From NCBI GenBank assembly GCA_002286855.1, contig NRSV01000054.1, forward strand, positions 124,001 to 188,000: DNA of 64,000 bases, read 5' to 3'. Shown one piece after another: positions 22,401 through 33,787 of the stretch. This stretch comes from Bipolaris cookei. Taxonomy: Eukaryota; Ascomycota; Dothideomycetes; Pleosporales; Pleosporaceae. Each line of letters begins with the position of its first letter. Within the stretch, counting starts at the first letter, position 1. A program made the translations under genes and the position numbers. The notes beneath the pieces are model-generated. The model was not told the DNA's origin. It saw nothing but the letters and a program-made list of their open reading frames with translations, and did not search any database.

Positions 22401-22852
22401 CAGGAATCTACCTTCCTGTCAAGCCCAGATGTATTGTGATGGAAAAAGGCTCGCTTAAACCTTTCTAGTATCTGCATCGCTCGAGCTACTCCAACTTCGA
22501 GGATAGCAGGATCTTTCAGCTCGATAATGCGTCGAATGTGTCGGTCAAGATCGGTAAGGTCTTGCTCATCATCCTCGCCTGGAAATAAATGGAGAAAGAC
22601 CTTGGATTGGAAGCCCATAGTCTCGTCCATGAGTGTGTCCTCCAAAGAAGCTGAACTGAGCGAGGGCGAAGGCATCCTTTCGTGCTTGACACTGACTCGT
22701 TTCATGTCTAGTAAAGAGCTATCAGTAAAAGTACCGAGTGCTATAGAAAGAACAAGCGTACCATTGCGAAGCTCGGGAGGTAGAGTCGCACTGGTGTTTG
22801 GCTCTTTTTTACCTTCTGCGTTCATGCTTGACTGCATAGGATCGGTAGCCAT
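19434..22852 (-). pseudogene. Degenerate SLIP-GC-like large GTPase
   Basis: The pieces form one colinear protein read on the minus strand: an N-terminal exon from ATG 22852, a P-loop (GVAGNTGAGKSSVTN), then the segment holding VELLGIHDSNAAR and LWIVAPINRAIDDK, coiled-coil regions and a C-terminal acidic tail ending at 19434. This matches fungal relatives of the nuclear GTPase SLIP-GC. A 54-base intron (22761-22708) is likely. Damage seen: TGA at 22160-22162 where the family carries Trp, a one-base frame change near 22020, TAG at 22012-22014, and further stops around 21100-21180. The G3 and G4 motifs are also altered (DLPG reads ELLG; a SKTDDI-like run reads LKIGDI). Several changes (Pro to Leu, Ser to Leu, Thr to Ile, Trp to stop) are of the C-to-T or G-to-A kind made by RIP. 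The family comparison is from memory. Confidence 0.8.
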
Positions 22853-23400
22853 GGAAGCGGCTATCGACTGGTGTACTTGATGTTAATGAGTTTGGCAGAG
22901 AGAAGGACATTAGAAGGCAAGACACAGAGTTTACCGAAAGCTAATCTTTCGTCTGGGGACTACCATGAAATTGGAGGTGAGTTTACCCGCTATTGATTGG
23001 GGCAAACGCTCAGCAAACACAACTATGGGGCTGTAGAGACGCACTAGTTGTGTGCTGTCACGTGACGGCATTTGGCCAGGGTTCTAATGACAGCTTCGGG
23101 AACACTTGCATGCTCCCCCTAAGCTGTATTCAATCGTATCGCAGTACAAACACATTGCAATATTAATTTGGTCTAGATAGTATCGTGAAGATCAACTGGG
23201 GCTAACACGCGCATTGTATGGCATTTACTTTGTTGCACTCTCTACACTGTCTTTCACCATCAGCGTTGTCCTTCCCTATCTTCGAGCTTTGTCTCGCTAT
23301 TCTACTGCTAAAAGCCAACGATGGCCTTGTTTCTGTTATGTATACCAGCTGAAAACCTCGAATCGCAGACGCACAAGTTTCAATTCCATATCCTAAAGTA
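22853..23400. promoter_or_regulatory. Divergent region between the GTPase relic and the HExxH gene
   Basis: No gene of its own. A CACGTGAC box lies near 23060. Confidence 0.45.
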
Positions 23401-24807
23401 ATGATGAGTGCAACACCACGACCGAAGCGTAAGGCCCCCAAGGCTGATTCAGGGATCAATGGACTCATTGCAGCATGTAACAAGAATGATCGCTTCAAAC
23501 TCTTAGAGGATGCTACTGTTTCCCCGGGAAACTTGGACAACCTTGTCCATCCTGTGTTTTCCAATTTGGGCAGCGTAAGGCCGATGAAGCAGATGCTACA
23601 GCTGGCATCGCATTTCCTTACCCACGATACACTTTTGTCCTTCTTCATACCCTTGTTGTACGGTCGCGAACTCAAAGGTGTCATCAATGGTACATATAAA
23701 TCCTATCTTTCCAATCCTCTAGTCAGTGCGTCCGGAGAAAAGTATCGACTATATCTAGCCGGTGTGCGCGATGCGTTGGAATGTCTCAGTCATAGCGTTT
23801 CATTTTATTTTGTGCCACCTGTAAAGCGAGTGTATGCACGCACTCTCTGAGAATATGAACCATCAACTCACAGCACAGAATGTTATTCCCTATTTCAGCG
23901 AAAGTATTCTTGCAAGATTGAGTTGGCGGACTACTTCAAAAGCTATTATACCGGCGGCGAATATGCTGCAGCGTCTCCATGTGCGCAGTTTCGTCACGAC
24001 TTCCTCTTTGCTACTACACTAGTACATGAGGTAGTCCATGCCATCGGTGTGCTGCGGCGAGGCAACCTTGACGAACCATATATTCGAGCTGATTGTCCGG
24101 ATACCGAGTGGGGGTATGGCTGGGAGCATTTCATGTTTGGTTGCGTAATCAATCCGCAAGATAGATCCAAGCCTGGGACGCATCTGATGATGCGCAAAAT
24201 ATGGGTAGATCCAAAAACAGCGGAAGAGGCTGGAGGCAAAGAGTACTCAAATGTTTCTATGTCTTACATTGCGCAGTGGTTTCGCAAAGAAACATGGGAC
24301 ATAGTTCGCAAGCAAGGGCCAGCTGCGATTGCTGCCCCCATTACCCATTTTAAGATCCAATCTTCTAACAAGCTCTGTGCTTGGGTGGTTAAGAGCGATT
24401 GCTCAGAAATCATAGATGATTTGATTGAACTTCATGAACAATGGGAAAGGCCTATCATAAAGTCAGGTCTTGTATTAGGTTCTCTAACAACACGTAATGG
24501 CCGCATGCGATGTACGAAGATTCTATGGCAGCTCATGGCTTCTGAGCAGCTCCAGAAATATAATGTACCTATACCGGTTCGTGCACCGCAAAATATACAA
24601 AGTCCTCTCCTGTGCTTCCAAAACCACCCGAAGAGCCAGATGGCAAAGTGTGAACATATGCACACGGCGCTTGCGTTCAATAAAGAAGATACTACACTCT
24701 ACAACAACCTTAATTCCAATTGTCTTCTCACTCGAAAGCGACGTGCAGGTCCAGTGGAAGAATGTAGTCAAACTGAAAAGGTTAGAAAGCTGGAAATAGG
24801 GAGCTAA
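23401..24807 (+). CDS. Fungal protein with HExxH zinc-protease-like motif
   Basis: Two exons, 23401-23831 and 23874-24807, are joined across a short 42-base intron (GTATGC donor, CTCACAG acceptor) and give 454 residues. The motif HEVVH falls at about residues 195-199, preceded by a hydrophobic strand (DFLFATTLV), as in zincins. Downstream is a conserved-looking acidic/aromatic block (DTEWGYGWEHFMFGCVIN) that could supply a third ligand. The HxxGxxH extension of metzincins is absent. The C-terminal 150 residues are variable and end in a basic run (RKRRAG). No signal peptide. I recognise similar uncharacterised fungal proteins but no assigned function, so peptidase activity is inferred from the motif only. 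The frame is intact, unlike its neighbours on both sides. Confidence 0.65.
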
Positions 24808-25155
24808 TTTAAATTCATATCGCCCGATCTCTTCGATGGTAGAAAGCTCATCGCATCTTATAGAAATAAAATAAAGTAATGTGTAAATTTTGGCACTCCC
24901 CAAATTCCTTGATTGTATGGGATTGCTTGCGGCAAATGATCCAGCTTCACACATCACATATACCGGCTGTTTGACAACCGTGTGTAACAACATCGAACCG
25001 GCTTGAAGATCACTGTGTTACAGACGACTATTTTTGAACTCAAATTTGTCTCATTTCGTGTACAACCATTACTATAACATCTGCTAACAATCTTATGCCA
25101 CTCCTACATTCAGCTGTTCACAACCTTCACTTTCACATCAATCAATTCCGCCATC
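24808..25155. other. AT-rich intergenic gap
   Basis: No gene seen. Confidence 0.5.
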
Positions 25156-25720
25156 ATGCCCTCTCAGCCCAACTTATTGTCCCGCAATGTCTTTGTCAAA
25201 AACCTTATGATATCTATCGTCCCATTCTCGGCAGACAACTACTACCTAATATGCAAAGAAGAATATGACGAAGAGCACTTCCCCATCCTTCTCCGACCCT
25301 ACAGCCACATCTTCGGAAAACAATGTATACATTCGTGGTTTGCGGAGGGCACCAACACATGCCCTCTGGATAGAAACCAGCTCTTTGCCTCATATACACA
25401 TACCAAGAAAGATGAGGCTCGACCGTCACTTCCAGTCGGTGAAGCTTCAACCCAACGAAACAGCACCAGGTCTAGCAACGCGAGAAGAAGCGGTTTCCGT
25501 AGAAGAAGTCGGAGTATGGGATTTATACTATGTCTTAGCGGCGAGATCATCGCGGTAGATGGCTACATAACACTTAACGGCTGTCATCGCCTGATGCGTG
25601 ATCTCTGATATCAAAATTGGCTTCTTATCCGAACGCTTGCTGATTCACCCTGATGAGCTTGATCCTCTCTCTGTGAGTAATGATGAGATTCGTAGCTCTA
25701 TCCTCGAAGCATTACCATAA
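25156..25720 (+). pseudogene. Decayed RING-finger protein
   Basis: The frame at 25156 carries a RING-like block: ICKEEYDEEHFPILLRPYSH, then IFGKQCIHSWF and NTCPLDRNQLF. In a working RING this would begin with a Cys pair and have Cys-Ser-His in the middle. Here the first cysteine reads Tyr (YLICKE) and the central one reads Tyr (RPYSH). Both fit TGY-to-TAY change, so zinc binding is probably lost. Past about residue 95 the better sequence moves to another frame (REEAVSVEEVGVWDLYYVL) and stops at a TAG, and further in-phase remains reach 25720 (SERLLIHPDELDPLSVSNDE). Likely a former ubiquitin-ligase-like gene of the accessory set. The comparison is from memory of the family. Confidence 0.6.
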
Positions 25721-27050
25721 GGCATTCATGTTGATTAATCAGCATGGCCGGCAATGGCACATGTAGCGAGGATCATGTTGAATCGCTACGGCGTAGCATA
25801 TACGGAAAGATTTGAGGCGACGATGGCGATTGGAAATTCGATGAGCTAGATACAGGGTATCTGGGATATTTTTGGGTTAGAAAGTACTGAAGAGTGATGA
25901 AAGTAGAATTGCTATCATCTCTGCTGTCTGTTCTCCTTTGGGCTATGATAGGAGAAGAATTTTGATGTTGCCCCTTACTCAACGCATATAGCTGCTGTAG
26001 TCTTCATACCCCTCTTACATTTCAACGGTATGAATTGATGTTGTTTTCTTAAAAGGCTCATATAATTAGAAAAAAAATTGATATGGGTTGTGTATTAGCT
26101 TTATCGAGCGGGTATGGATGGAAAGGCCCAATCCAAACTAATTTGCAGAAGACCAAGTGCGAAGTCACTGTTACAGCATTGATCACGCATTTGATAATTT
26201 GACGTTCTCACATAATTTCATACTAATTATGAAAGATTGAGGAGCGCTGGTGATGGAGATCGTCGACTAGGTCTTCACTTTCATATGAGCTACTACTGGC
26301 AAAATGCGCAGAGCTTGCTACAGAATTTTCTGAGGGATAACAAATCTCTACCCTTGCTGACAGTCTCTATGAATACGTAGGAACCTGTCATTTATCTCAC
26401 TGCTTACCCGGCAGTGTGTATGCAAGTGGTCAGTCGCGGAATACGATCGGGTCTCCAACCGCCCCACAGCTTAATTGGAACGCTCGGACTCCGCGTGAGT
26501 TACAACTCTGATTCCCGGTAGTTTTTCAAAATATCTTTAAAGCTCAATATCTATAAACCTCCTCTAAAATCACTGGGTTGCTGGTGGCAAGTGTGTTGTC
26601 ACATGATGACGTTATAGCCGTTCTGAAGTGTCCTCGAAAGCTACGGAATTTCTGGAACGAGCACAGGCTAACCCTAACCGGCCCTCTCACCCCCCACATT
26701 TCGATCAATACCCTCAGTCGACCAGAAACTTCAACATATCACAAAGGGCTATACTATTATCTTATTATTAGACGGCTTCGACTGCAAGAATTTCCAACAG
26801 TCGGTGCTGTACAGCTATCTTGATTGCCGTTCCACTCCGGCCACAGCCCGGTCAAAAATCCTCACCGCCCACACTTCTTGGTTGCGCAACAGCAGCAAAA
26901 CCCAAATACATACGCCAATTCTCCTACTGGGATTCATATACTGGAATCATATTTATATAAGTATACAGTAGACTGTGGCACGATCTCTACTAGCACTACT
27001 GCTTCGCGGTACCAATTCAAGTAATCCACTTTGGACTGGCGTCCGCGATT
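25721..27050. other. AT-rich stretch without a recognisable gene
   Basis: Base composition shifts to AT, stops are frequent in all frames, and no domain is visible. It may be RIP-altered repeat DNA, but I see no ends of an element. Confidence 0.45.
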
Positions 27051-29494
27051 ATGATGCCCAGCACAAACACCCCCTACAATCCTGCAGCTCATAGCACACC
27101 TACCACACTACTCCCTGAAGAGGTTTTCGGCTATATTGATGTTTTGACCTTGGCAGACATTCATCGGTACCTCCGGGAAAGTGAGGCACAGGACGACATC
27201 GACCTTGCGGCATGGATCCAGGAGAACTATCTATACGGTGTTGAAAAAGACCAACCTACAGCGACTATTCGTACAGCCCAAGGCTTTGCTCAGTTAGATC
27301 GGGCATACCGCCGAGTACGATCACTTACTAACAAAGCTCAAGACAAGTGGCCGTTCTTTGACAGAAACTTCAAGGAGATGTCCTCAGCCACAGTTCGGAA
27401 CAACGCACGCGGTGAAGCTGCTCCGGGAGTGTTGTATCCGATTGAAAAACTGCAGAAGGCCTCGACTGCAGTTGAGAAGCCGGGCGCTTCTTTCGTATTC
27501 AATAGTAAGTTGAGTAAATTTGAAACCATTTTTAATGGCTTAAAATAACTGTAGCTTCTTCAGCCCCAGGACTTCAGGTGCCGTTTGCTTCGGTAAAGCC
27601 AAGCCGCCACCAGCTTTGTAAACAAGACGAAACTCGTCCAGCGCAACAGAACTCAGTTCTTCTCCCGTCCAATCTACCAGCAACTCCCGCTCAGCGGCAG
27701 GCATGGGAGAAAGATTCAGTTCATTCAAAGAATTTGACACAAGAGATTTCCATGTGTACGGGTATGTTGATTTTCATAACAGAGCCATGCTCACTTCACT
27801 GCGCCCCGCTCTTAACTTCTCACGGTCATCGCCGACAATACCTCATCACGCCAATACCCTTAAAATTTGCTCTTCGACTAACATGAAATTCGTAGACACC
27901 TTTACAGACACCAACGGCCGAGAAATGATCGAACCTGAACCACCGCAGCCTGTGGCAACCTCAATCGGACAGACGCGCGACGAAGAGAACGGCATGACTC
28001 AAGCCGCAGCTGAAGATGTCAAAATAGAGACGCCGTATATCAGTCCATCAAGTCATTCCAAGATTAACGATGATGACTCCAAAGCGGACCCCATTCGAAA
28101 TGCTGGCGGTGGCAAGGTCCGTGGACCGAATGGCCGATATCTATCCAAAGACGACGATTTGTCCAGCCTGAAGAAAATTAAGAAACCCAGAGGAAATGGC
28201 GGTAGACCAAGCTTGAAGTCATCTGATCAAAGTAAGTTTCTATTCCCGCTTCTGTCACCCATGCGCAGCCACTGTCGCGCTTTGCACGTTTCGGTTGACC
28301 AGACACAAGAGCTACATTTGATTATGAAAAACATACTTACAAAACCTAGATCATTCGATGACTATGGATGGATCTTCAGATAAGCCCGAGGAGCTGTCAA
28401 CGGAAGACGAGGATGTGTTTGTTGAAGTGCAAACATCTTCGACACCACCTCCTGACCAAAAGATAGAAGAACAGGAACAAAACAGTAGGTGAAGGAAGAA
28501 CTCATACATCTATTTTTCGCTGACATGTGATTTAGAGAGCAATGCAGCTGCTACGCTCGCAGCCATTGATGCGACATCGCCCCTTGCTACCAGAGATAGG
28601 ATCGAGACCCAAGCGGCCTCCTTGACAGCGTCTACTCCTGCGTATCTTCTTGCAGCTGAAGCTGATCCAGTGCTTTCAAACTTGGATCGTCTACCGCCTA
28701 GTTCCCGTAGAGCCATCAAAAGGAAGAGCGAGCCGGTTGTCCAAGAAGAGGAGCGCAAACGTGGTAGATATGGTGGCATAGTAGGTCGTCCGCGGAAGTC
28801 AGAACAACGTGAAAACCGCCAAGGTGCTCAGGGAAACGATTTGCCACAAGGTCATGGAGAACATAGGACAGATTCATTGCCCCAGATGACGACACGACGA
28901 AGTGCCAGGCAGTTTGCTGCAGCGAACTTAGATACCTCGAAGGCCGACGAGCCAACGTCAAAGCATGACAAAAAAGACTTGAAGCTTGTGGAGAAAGTAG
29001 CAACAGCAGGAACTTCCCCAAGAAACGAAAGTGTGGCTGCAGCGGAAGACAAGACTATGGGAAGCATGGAGGAAGAAGACATGGCTACCAGTCACAAGAA
29101 CACCTCTACACCTGTCCGCAAGTCAAAGAAGAAAGGCACGCGTTCGGTCAAAACTCCGAAACCAGATCTATTGAAGATGGGTCTGGAGAGGACCACCCCC
29201 GCAACGGCATCGTCTACAAATATGGAGAATGATGGAACCACGCCAACTTTGTATAATTCAGCCGGTTTTATGACGGTCAACGGAATGAAGAAAACTCGTC
29301 CTGGTCACATGGAGTTGTTCGCACGTCTGACTACCGGTCACGGCATCATGGAGATCCCTATTCCCACCGATCAGCTCAACAGCGACGAAGCAAAGATGAT
29401 TGAAAAGTATGCCGAGTGGAATGCGCAACCAGATGCAGTCCCAGTCCCATACGATCAGTTCCGCCAGATCTTCTCCTTTGCTAAAAAGGGTTGA
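27051..29494 (+). CDS. AT-hook-like basic nuclear protein, five exons
   Basis: Exons 27051-27504, 27555-27761, 27896-28231, 28350-28484 and 28536-29494 keep one frame for 696 residues. Donors are GTAAGT, GTATGT, GTAAGT and GTAGGT, each with an AG acceptor. The N-terminal part (LPEEVFGYIDVLTLADIHRY and following) looks globular. The middle and C-terminal parts are disordered and charged, with AT-hook-like cores (KKPRGNGGRPS and IVGRPRKSE) and several Lys/Arg clusters. The last 90 residues (KKTRPGHMELFARLTTGHG onward) look folded again. AT-hooks bind the minor groove of AT-rich DNA, so a chromatin or regulatory role in the nucleus is a reasonable inference. I recognise no named orthologue. It sits alone between AT-rich, repeat-bearing flanks. 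Confidence 0.65.
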
Positions 29495-29736
29495 TGGGCT
29501 AGCCGTACATGGCATTCGAGACAATACTGAAAGTTTGGGGCGACAAGATATGTACAAGTAGATTAATTAAATGATTCGTTTAACGTCATATAAGCCTCCC
29601 ATAGGGCGTGCAGACGGCTCAGACCTAGGGTTTATTAGTGCCTAAGATACCTAGTTAAGGGAAGTACCTCTAAGGTAAGGGTTGTGTGAATACTTCTCTG
29701 CTAGTTAAGAAGCATTACTACAGGTAACGATTACAC

Positions 29737-29828
29737 CCATATGCCCATTGAACTAGCTAGTCTAGCTACTCCAACTACTCCAGATGCCTACTGCTCTGGC
29801 CAACTTAGCCAGCTCAGTGGGCATATGG
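29737..29828. repeat. Short inverted repeat in a repeat-like patch
   Basis: CCATATGCCCATTG (29737-29750) faces CAGTGGGCATATGG (29815-29828); 13 of 14 positions pair. The surrounding 29600-29950 is rich in short CTAG and GCC repeats and resembles transposon debris, but no protein is readable. Confidence 0.4.
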
Positions 29829-30308
29829 ACATCTAGTGCAGCCAGACCCACCAGCTTAATAGGTGCCCATAGTATCAAGAGTACCTATAATTATTCTGCC
29901 AGGTGCATCGCCCACTGCACCAAGCCACTATGTACAAGTAGAAGAAAGAGACAGGACTCATTATCAGGATCTTCCGCAATGAAGCATCGAAATTACTGTG
30001 AAATTAGTCATAGTAGTCAATTAAGAAGAAAATTTTACGAAAGCTTCTTCGGCGCTAAAACTTAAAAACCTCCGTTCTACAGGTCTCAGAAACCGAAAAT
30101 GAATTAGTTTTGATACTGAAATGTTCTTCAGAAACTACGTATTTCTTTTAGTTCTTGGAGGGTGAGAGAATGGTTCCATGATGTTATAAGTTTTATACCC
30201 TTAATTCTGCTTCTTGACTAATCCTTCCTACATTTCCATCTTGATCCTCATTATTTTCTATACCATCTCTTCCCATCCTCTCGCACCCCAAACATCTCCC
30301 AACCTCAG

Positions 30309-30560
30309 TCACCTCTCCAATCGCCTCTCCCTAATCCTCCCAGGCCCCCTCCGATCATACGGCTCAAATCGACCGTACCGCCCGCCATTCGTATACGCCC
30401 AGTCCCATGACGTAACACCGAGAACACGGTTGTAGCGTATTTCGCTGTTGACGCTCCCGGGGGTGTGCGAGTACATGCGGTCGGGGAAGAAGCGGCCGCC
30501 GTTGCCGGGGTGTTGGAGGGGTTTTTGGTAGGGGTATCGCCAGCGGCCGCCTGGGAGCAT
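30309..30560 (-). CDS. Possible small protein, 83 residues
   Basis: The frame starts MLPGGRWRYPYQKPLQHPG and contains FFPDRMYSHTPGSVNSEIRY, NRVLGVTSWDWAYTNGGRYG and an Arg-rich end. Composition is more protein-like and GC-rich than the AT-rich surroundings. No signal peptide and no family recognised. It could also be a fragment of a longer lost gene. Confidence 0.25.
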   Translation of the reverse strand: MLPGGRWRYPYQKPLQHPGNGGRFFPDRMYSHTPGSVNSEIRYNRVLGVTSWDWAYTNGGRYGRFEPYDRRGPGRIRERRLER

Positions 30561-31342
30561 TGTTGGTGTTTGAAGAGAAATTTATGGTGAAGTAGTAGTT
30601 TTTATGTTTTGCTGAGTTCTAGTGTGTTGATTGCGAGTGGAGGAAGGAAGGAAAAGGGGAAGATGGGTGTGTTTTATATGGGGGGAAGATGAAGGATGGA
30701 GGATGGAGTATAGTGGAAATTGGTGATTCAAGAGCGGTAGAGAGACTGAAGTGGTAGGTAGTGATGTGTGTAGTGCCACCATTCTGCTGAATGTGTGATA
30801 GAACATATTGATGGGAGATAGATGATAGAAGGGAAAGTGGGTAGCACGGTGCGTATACAGGATGTTGGGAATGACTCAATTCAAGAGTAGCTTATTTTGA
30901 AAGCATTCTTCAAGAAGTTTTATGCTAGATACTATTATTCTTACATGTAATGTTTGGCTTTGCGGCGAAATTTTGCGCAGTGAACTACAATTGACGTCCA
31001 TCTCGGTCTCCCCGGAATTTTCACAGATCCTCAATCACTTTTCTGACTAACCATAATTCACTGGCACAGTTGGTCAATTCGAAACGAAATATTTAGTCAC
31101 ATTACACATTAGTCGAGTGTACTTATTATTCCTTTGCAAGTGTCCTCAGCTGAGTGATCCATGAGATAACAAGCCAAGTAAGCCACCCCCCTGAAGAAGC
31201 CATGTGGCAAGAAAGTCAATCTCGAAGAGCTTGCCCGACGATCGAGGGATGGTATATGCCGGTCACGGGCGCAATGCGGACACACTAGGGAATAAGACGG
31301 GAAATGATTGTCCGTTCGAAATTGCGCAACCAGTCAGCTATG

Positions 31343-31396
31343 TATTATTATTGTTGTTATTATTATCATTATTATCATTATTGTTATTATTACTAT
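31343..31396. repeat. (TTA/TTG)n microsatellite
   Basis: A run of ATT-type triplets with a few TTG and TCA variants. Confidence 0.85.
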
Positions 31397-33787
31397 TCCA
31401 TTGGATTCTATCTATAGTCAGGGACTATGTAAGACTTTGACCAGGGGCCGTTCTAGGTGCTTGGTTGTGGTATTGGGGTTTCGTTGTATAGTACGCGTAT
31501 TGTGCCTTAGTTGCTATCCGCTTTAGATTGTTCCTCTAGTAGATCCCGTGTGCTGAAGAACAGTTTGACAAACAGGAAGAGATGTAGGGCAGCGAGGCTG
31601 ACTTCCAGCGGGCTCTTTAGGGTTAATGAAATAAGATTAGAGTAAGAGACAGTCAGCTATGGAGGCAAGTAGAAAGGTATTCATTAGAGTGTCACGGAAA
31701 GAACAAACCGAGCCCGCCTGCATAAAGCACTTGCGCAGTTCTTCCAGTACCTTGTCCGCCTAGATGGCTTTTTTTTTGGACACAGAGCCTTGCTAATATA
31801 CAATGGTACTCCTCTCACGTAATTCAAACATGCCTAGTTCGTATTTCGTTGTTCCTTTGGGGATTGAGAAAAAGGAGGTTGTGTCGAGTTCATAAACTCG
31901 AAAGGCCCATAACAAACCATAATACCTAGCAGCATACTACATCTATCATGACTATAGCGAACACTCAGATTCTAGAGTTTGTAGAAATGGCAGCCGTCAG
32001 GCCGCGCACACTTTTTGTGGTTTGTTTTCCTCGCCGCGCCCTGTGTGAGCTGGTGCGCCCCTGAAATGTCACTAGTGGTTGTTTGTGTGTATGTAAGTAC
32101 AAACTCTAACGCCACAAGTCTAGACCCGTATCCATCATTCATTGTCCTCGTGAGATGGGCGATGAATGACACAACTGTCCCGTTATTTCGGATGAGCTTA
32201 CTGTGCTTTGCACAAAGTCTGGCCAAGCGGATGAGTTACAGAGACGTGCTTTTTGGTTTGGCGAGGACGATAGGAACTTTCCGTATTGTGGAGTAGCATA
32301 TGGGTACTAGCGGATACGGGAAAACTGATCGGTCAAGATGACAAGACCCGATCTTTGGGCCCTACTAGAAGCCCCGCAAGTCAAGAGCTCTGCAAGGTTG
32401 TGATAAAGGCGGCGAGTGATGCGTCCTGCTAGTAAGGGTCAAACTCGAGTCCGTAGCCAAACGCTTATTTGTTAAAGCAGACATGCCTGACTTGAGTAGT
32501 TTTGGTGCTAGCATTGCAATGCGATGCTCTAAGCCAGTGGTACAAAGCTCACGTGACCGTTTTACATTGAGCCGAAAGTTTGATAGTAGATACGATGATG
32601 ACGCCTGGCTGATTTGAGGTTGTGGACAATTGGTGATGACGCCGATTGAGATGTTAGAGGCTTAGGCCATACGTATGCCGTCAGCAGCCAAGGCACCGAT
32701 GGAGACGGCAGTGAGTGAAGAATGGATAGTTTTGGGCACATTCGATTCAGACGGCACTAGAGTATCAAGTCATGGTGCGTCGAGGTGATGCTTGCGGCCG
32801 GGGCAACGATAGGTCATGCAGCCAGGACCTCGGCTAGTTACCACGTTGTGGTTTAGGGCGCATGCATCTAAATTTAGCTGAGGCAGTGCATGCACTGCAT
32901 CTTTCATCTCATCACGGATGGCTGTCTTTTTTGTCGTTACCGTTGCCATTGCCACTGCCACTCGCACAAGCTGTTGCATTCCTAGAGTAGGATTTTTGCC
33001 GCTTGCGCGCATCCTGCTCAGCGCGTCCATCAACCGTTATGCGCTGAGGACTCGGGTGGCCGGCTGGCTGCATTGAGGTTGGGTAGCATTGGCCATGTTA
33101 AGCCTCACCGCTTGCGCCTTCGCTACACTTTATGTCGCCGCCAAACGGCGCACTAGAAGAAGGGCTGCTTTTTTGTGCCGTATCCGCGTTGAGTGTGATA
33201 AGCATCGTGTGAGCCTTGGCCTGAGGGATTAAGCCAGCAAGCCGCCTCAAAATCCTTTCGACTCTTCAAGTCCCCCATCCCTTTCCGTCAACACCATTCT
33301 TTCAGCTGGGGTCCATCCCCGCATCTATTTTGTTGCTCTCATCATGGCATGCGTTTGGACAGGCGGTTTCTGGATTCTGCGCTAAGATTACTCTCTTTCG
33401 GTACCTACACATAGCTACATAGCAATTCACCACTCTCTGTCTTGCCCCTGCGCCCTACGTCGGCTGCTATCCTTAGCCACGCCACACTTGCCGCTTCACC
33501 CATATACTTCGCTATCGTCCCGTCTGGTAATACTATACATCCGCTTCGCTGGAAGCATAGAAGACTTGGGCCTGTCAGACTGCAACTCGGCTACCGGTAT
33601 TAATCTCTGGGTTTGCCCGAATAATACATGTTGCAGTAGCGCTCCACCATTCCACTGCATCTAGCCACCACTTTAAAACCAGCGTCCTGGGCCCAGCCTA
33701 CCTACCCCTGGTCCCAGCCCTGGATTCATCTGCATGCGACACAGCATCCTTTAGCATGCCACCACCGCCCACCTGCTGACAATCCCC

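Larger units (their letters stand above)
29495..33787. other. Long AT-rich region with repeat relics; no strong gene
   Basis: 4.3 kb holding a small inverted repeat (29737-29828), a doubtful 83-residue frame (30309-30560), a trinucleotide microsatellite (31343-31396), and at the right end a pyrimidine-rich promoter for the gene at 33788. Stops are dense elsewhere. No transposase or reverse transcriptase could be read. Confidence 0.5.

Noticed and set aside
31204..31526. Leu/Ile-rich frames that look membrane-spanning
   Set aside because: The hydrophobic run is produced by an ATT-type microsatellite.
32770..33033. 87-residue minus-strand frame
   Set aside because: No domain, signal or splice support, and weak composition.
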